NCBI GenBank assembly: GCA_947371645.1
Contig: CANBQJ010000208.1
Location: 1-6,629, forward strand
Length of the DNA: 6,629 nt
Reading direction: 5' to 3'
DNA from: Burkholderiales bacterium
GTDB lineage: Bacteria; Pseudomonadota; Gammaproteobacteria; Burkholderiales; Burkholderiaceae
Shown: positions 5,864 to 6,629 of the stretch, one piece after another
Layout of the letters: the number at the start of each line of letters is the position of its first letter
Position numbering within the stretch: position 1 is the first letter of the stretch
Translations under genes and position numbers: made by a program
The notes under the pieces: generated by a model
Told to the model about the DNA's origin: nothing
What the model saw: the letters and a program-made list of their open reading frames with translations, nothing else
Databases searched by the model: none

Positions 5864-5874
5864 CCCGCTCACGC

Positions 5875-6537
5875 ATGTCATCCTGGCTCCAGCTTGTAGA
5901 AACCACCGTTGCCGGTCTCGGCTTCGAATTGGTGGACTGCGAACGCAGTCCGCAGGGGCTGTTGCGTGTGTACATCGACCGCTTGCCCGATCAGGTCTAC
6001 GACCTCCCCGGTGACCTGGTCACTGTAGACGATTGCGAAAAAGTCACCCGACAATTGCAGTACGCCCTCGAAACCGTCGACGCCGACTACAGCCGGCTCG
6101 AAGTGTCCTCCCCCGGGGTGGACCGTCCACTGAAAACGCCGGCACATTTCGAACGGTTCTTGGGCGAACAGGTTGCCCTGGCCTTGAAGGTGCCCTTCCA
6201 GGGACGCAAGCATTACAAAGGCGTGTTGTGCCACCCGACGGCGGATGAAGCCGCGGCGGTGCCCGCAGGCCAGGCCTGGGGTCTGGTGCTGCGCGCGCCG
6301 GATGCCGACAAGCCCCTGTCCAACACGGCGGCGAAGAAACTGGCCAAGGCCAGGGCCGCTGGCGAAGCGCCGGCAGAGGCCGTAGATGAAGTTTTGGGTT
6401 TCACGCTCGATGAGATTCGCGAGGTACGACTGGTGCCCGAAGTGAGTTTCAAAGGGCGTCCGCGTCGGGGTGCAAGCCCCGATGCCAGTGGTGTTGCCGT
6501 GGATGAGGCGGAAGATCTCGGAGGTCAGAAGAAATGA
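5875..6537 (+). CDS. rimP: Ribosome maturation factor RimP (long form)
   Basis: RimP binds free 30S subunits and is needed for efficient 16S rRNA processing and small-subunit assembly. The 220-aa product has the N-terminal alpha/beta domain (residues 1-85), with TVAGLGFELVDCE and the family hallmark LEVSSPGVDRPL (75-86), followed by the SH3-like C-terminal domain. It is much longer than E. coli RimP (about 150 aa). The domain's strands KGVL (115-118) and LGFTLDEIREVRLVPEV (174-190) are separated by an Ala/Lys-rich insertion, and an acidic tail of about 30 residues ends the protein. Long forms are, to my recollection, usual in Burkholderiales. The frame is open upstream to a TTG at 5815, but the ATG at 5875 fits the conserved N terminus; its ribosome binding site is poor. 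The stop overlaps the nusA start by four bases (ATGA), implying translational coupling. Confidence 0.95.
   Translation: MSSWLQLVETTVAGLGFELVDCERSPQGLLRVYIDRLPDQVYDLPGDLVTVDDCEKVTRQLQYALETVDADYSRLEVSSPGVDRPLKTPAHFERFLGEQVALALKVPFQGRKHYKGVLCHPTADEAAAVPAGQAWGLVLRAPDADKPLSNTAAKKLAKARAAGEAPAEAVDEVLGFTLDEIREVRLVPEVSFKGRPRRGASPDASGVAVDEAEDLGGQKK
6520..6524 (+). promoter_or_regulatory. nusA ribosome binding site inside rimP
   Basis: GGAGG lies nine bases before the ATG at 6534, within the last codons of rimP. It is far stronger than anything ahead of rimP, so nusA can recruit ribosomes itself as well as by coupling. It fixes the nusA start. Confidence 0.7.
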
Positions 6538-6629
6538 ACCGTGAATTGCTGATGTTGGTGGACGCGATCTCCCGCGAAAAGAGCGTGGATCGAGAGGTGG
6601 TGTTCGGGGCCGTCGAATTGGCCCTGGCC
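6534..6629 (+). CDS. nusA: Transcription termination/antitermination protein NusA, 3' truncated
   Basis: Only the first 32 codons lie in the window; the gene runs off the right edge. The peptide begins MNRELLMLVDAISREKSVD and continues REVVFGAVELALA, matching the recalled E. coli NusA start (MNKEILAVVEAVSNEKALPR) in the helical N-terminal domain that binds RNA polymerase near the RNA exit channel. NusA promotes pausing and hairpin-dependent termination and takes part in rRNA antitermination. It overlaps rimP by four bases (ATGA), the standard rimP-nusA(-infB) arrangement. NusA autoregulation of this operon is known in E. coli, which makes the upstream terminator notable. Confidence 0.95.
   Translation, partial: MNRELLMLVDAISREKSVDREVVFGAVELALA

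Larger units (their letters stand above)
5505..5874. other. 370-bp fabI-rimP intergenic regulatory region
   Basis: This is the only long non-coding stretch of the window, lying between two divergent genes. From left to right it holds the fabI ribosome binding site and probable promoter, a strong rightward promoter, a structured transcript of about 175 nt ending in an intrinsic terminator, a T-rich low-purine segment (about 5784-5828), an 8-bp perfect hairpin and a 12-bp palindrome just before rimP. I see no tRNA here, although in enterobacteria a tRNA gene (metY) heads this operon. I do not see a supportable small protein. Confidence 0.7.

Noticed and set aside
5815..5877. A longer RimP starting at the TTG at 5815.
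   Set aside because: The extra 20 residues are not part of the RimP family N terminus and are encoded by the T-rich and hairpin region; the ATG at 5875 fits the conserved start.

Overview
The window looks like a chromosomal stretch of a high-GC betaproteobacterium, probably Burkholderiales (Comamonadaceae or a related Aquabacterium/Rubrivivax-type lineage). This rests on the GC-rich codon use, the long RimP form, the dense gene packing and the gene families present. No mobile element, CRISPR array, tRNA or rRNA is visible. Six complete genes and two edge-truncated genes fill most of it.

Layout from left to right. (1) Bases 1-1425 (+) hold the 3' nine-tenths of a double-ATPase peptide ABC transporter subunit of the YejF type. 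(2) A probable minus-strand gene run, read from right to left, carries a 311-aa glutathione S-transferase (GST) with a beta-rich C-terminal tail (2690-3625), a second 271-aa GST (1802-2617) and a small DUF4404 protein (1436-1720). (3) A GlxA/FtrA-type regulator (DJ-1/PfpI domain plus AraC helix-turn-helix, 3692-4744, +) diverges from the GSTs across only 66 bp. That gap holds a good sigma70 promoter which predicts a leaderless message, and overlapping inverted repeats. (4) fabI, enoyl-ACP reductase (4722-5504, -), converges on the regulator gene and overlaps it by 23 bp. (5) A 370-bp intergenic region (5505-5874) separates fabI from rimP. (6) rimP (5875-6537, +) overlaps the start of nusA (6534 to the window edge) by an ATGA junction, the conserved head of the rimP-nusA-infB operon.

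The most notable non-coding element is in region 5. A near-consensus promoter (TTGATA, 17 bp, TAAAAT) starts a transcript of about 175 nt containing three clear hairpins and ending in an intrinsic terminator, 81 bp before rimP. It is either a free-standing small RNA or an attenuated leader of the rimP-nusA operon. The second reading is attractive because the operon encodes NusA, a factor that acts on hairpin-dependent termination.

How the genes may work together: the regulator and the GST pair form a plausible small-molecule stress or detoxification cluster. rimP and nusA serve 30S ribosome maturation and transcription elongation/termination. fabI serves fatty-acid synthesis. The YejF-like protein would power peptide uptake with partners encoded to the left of the window. 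I do not see a clearly new multi-gene system; the candidates worth testing are regulatory.
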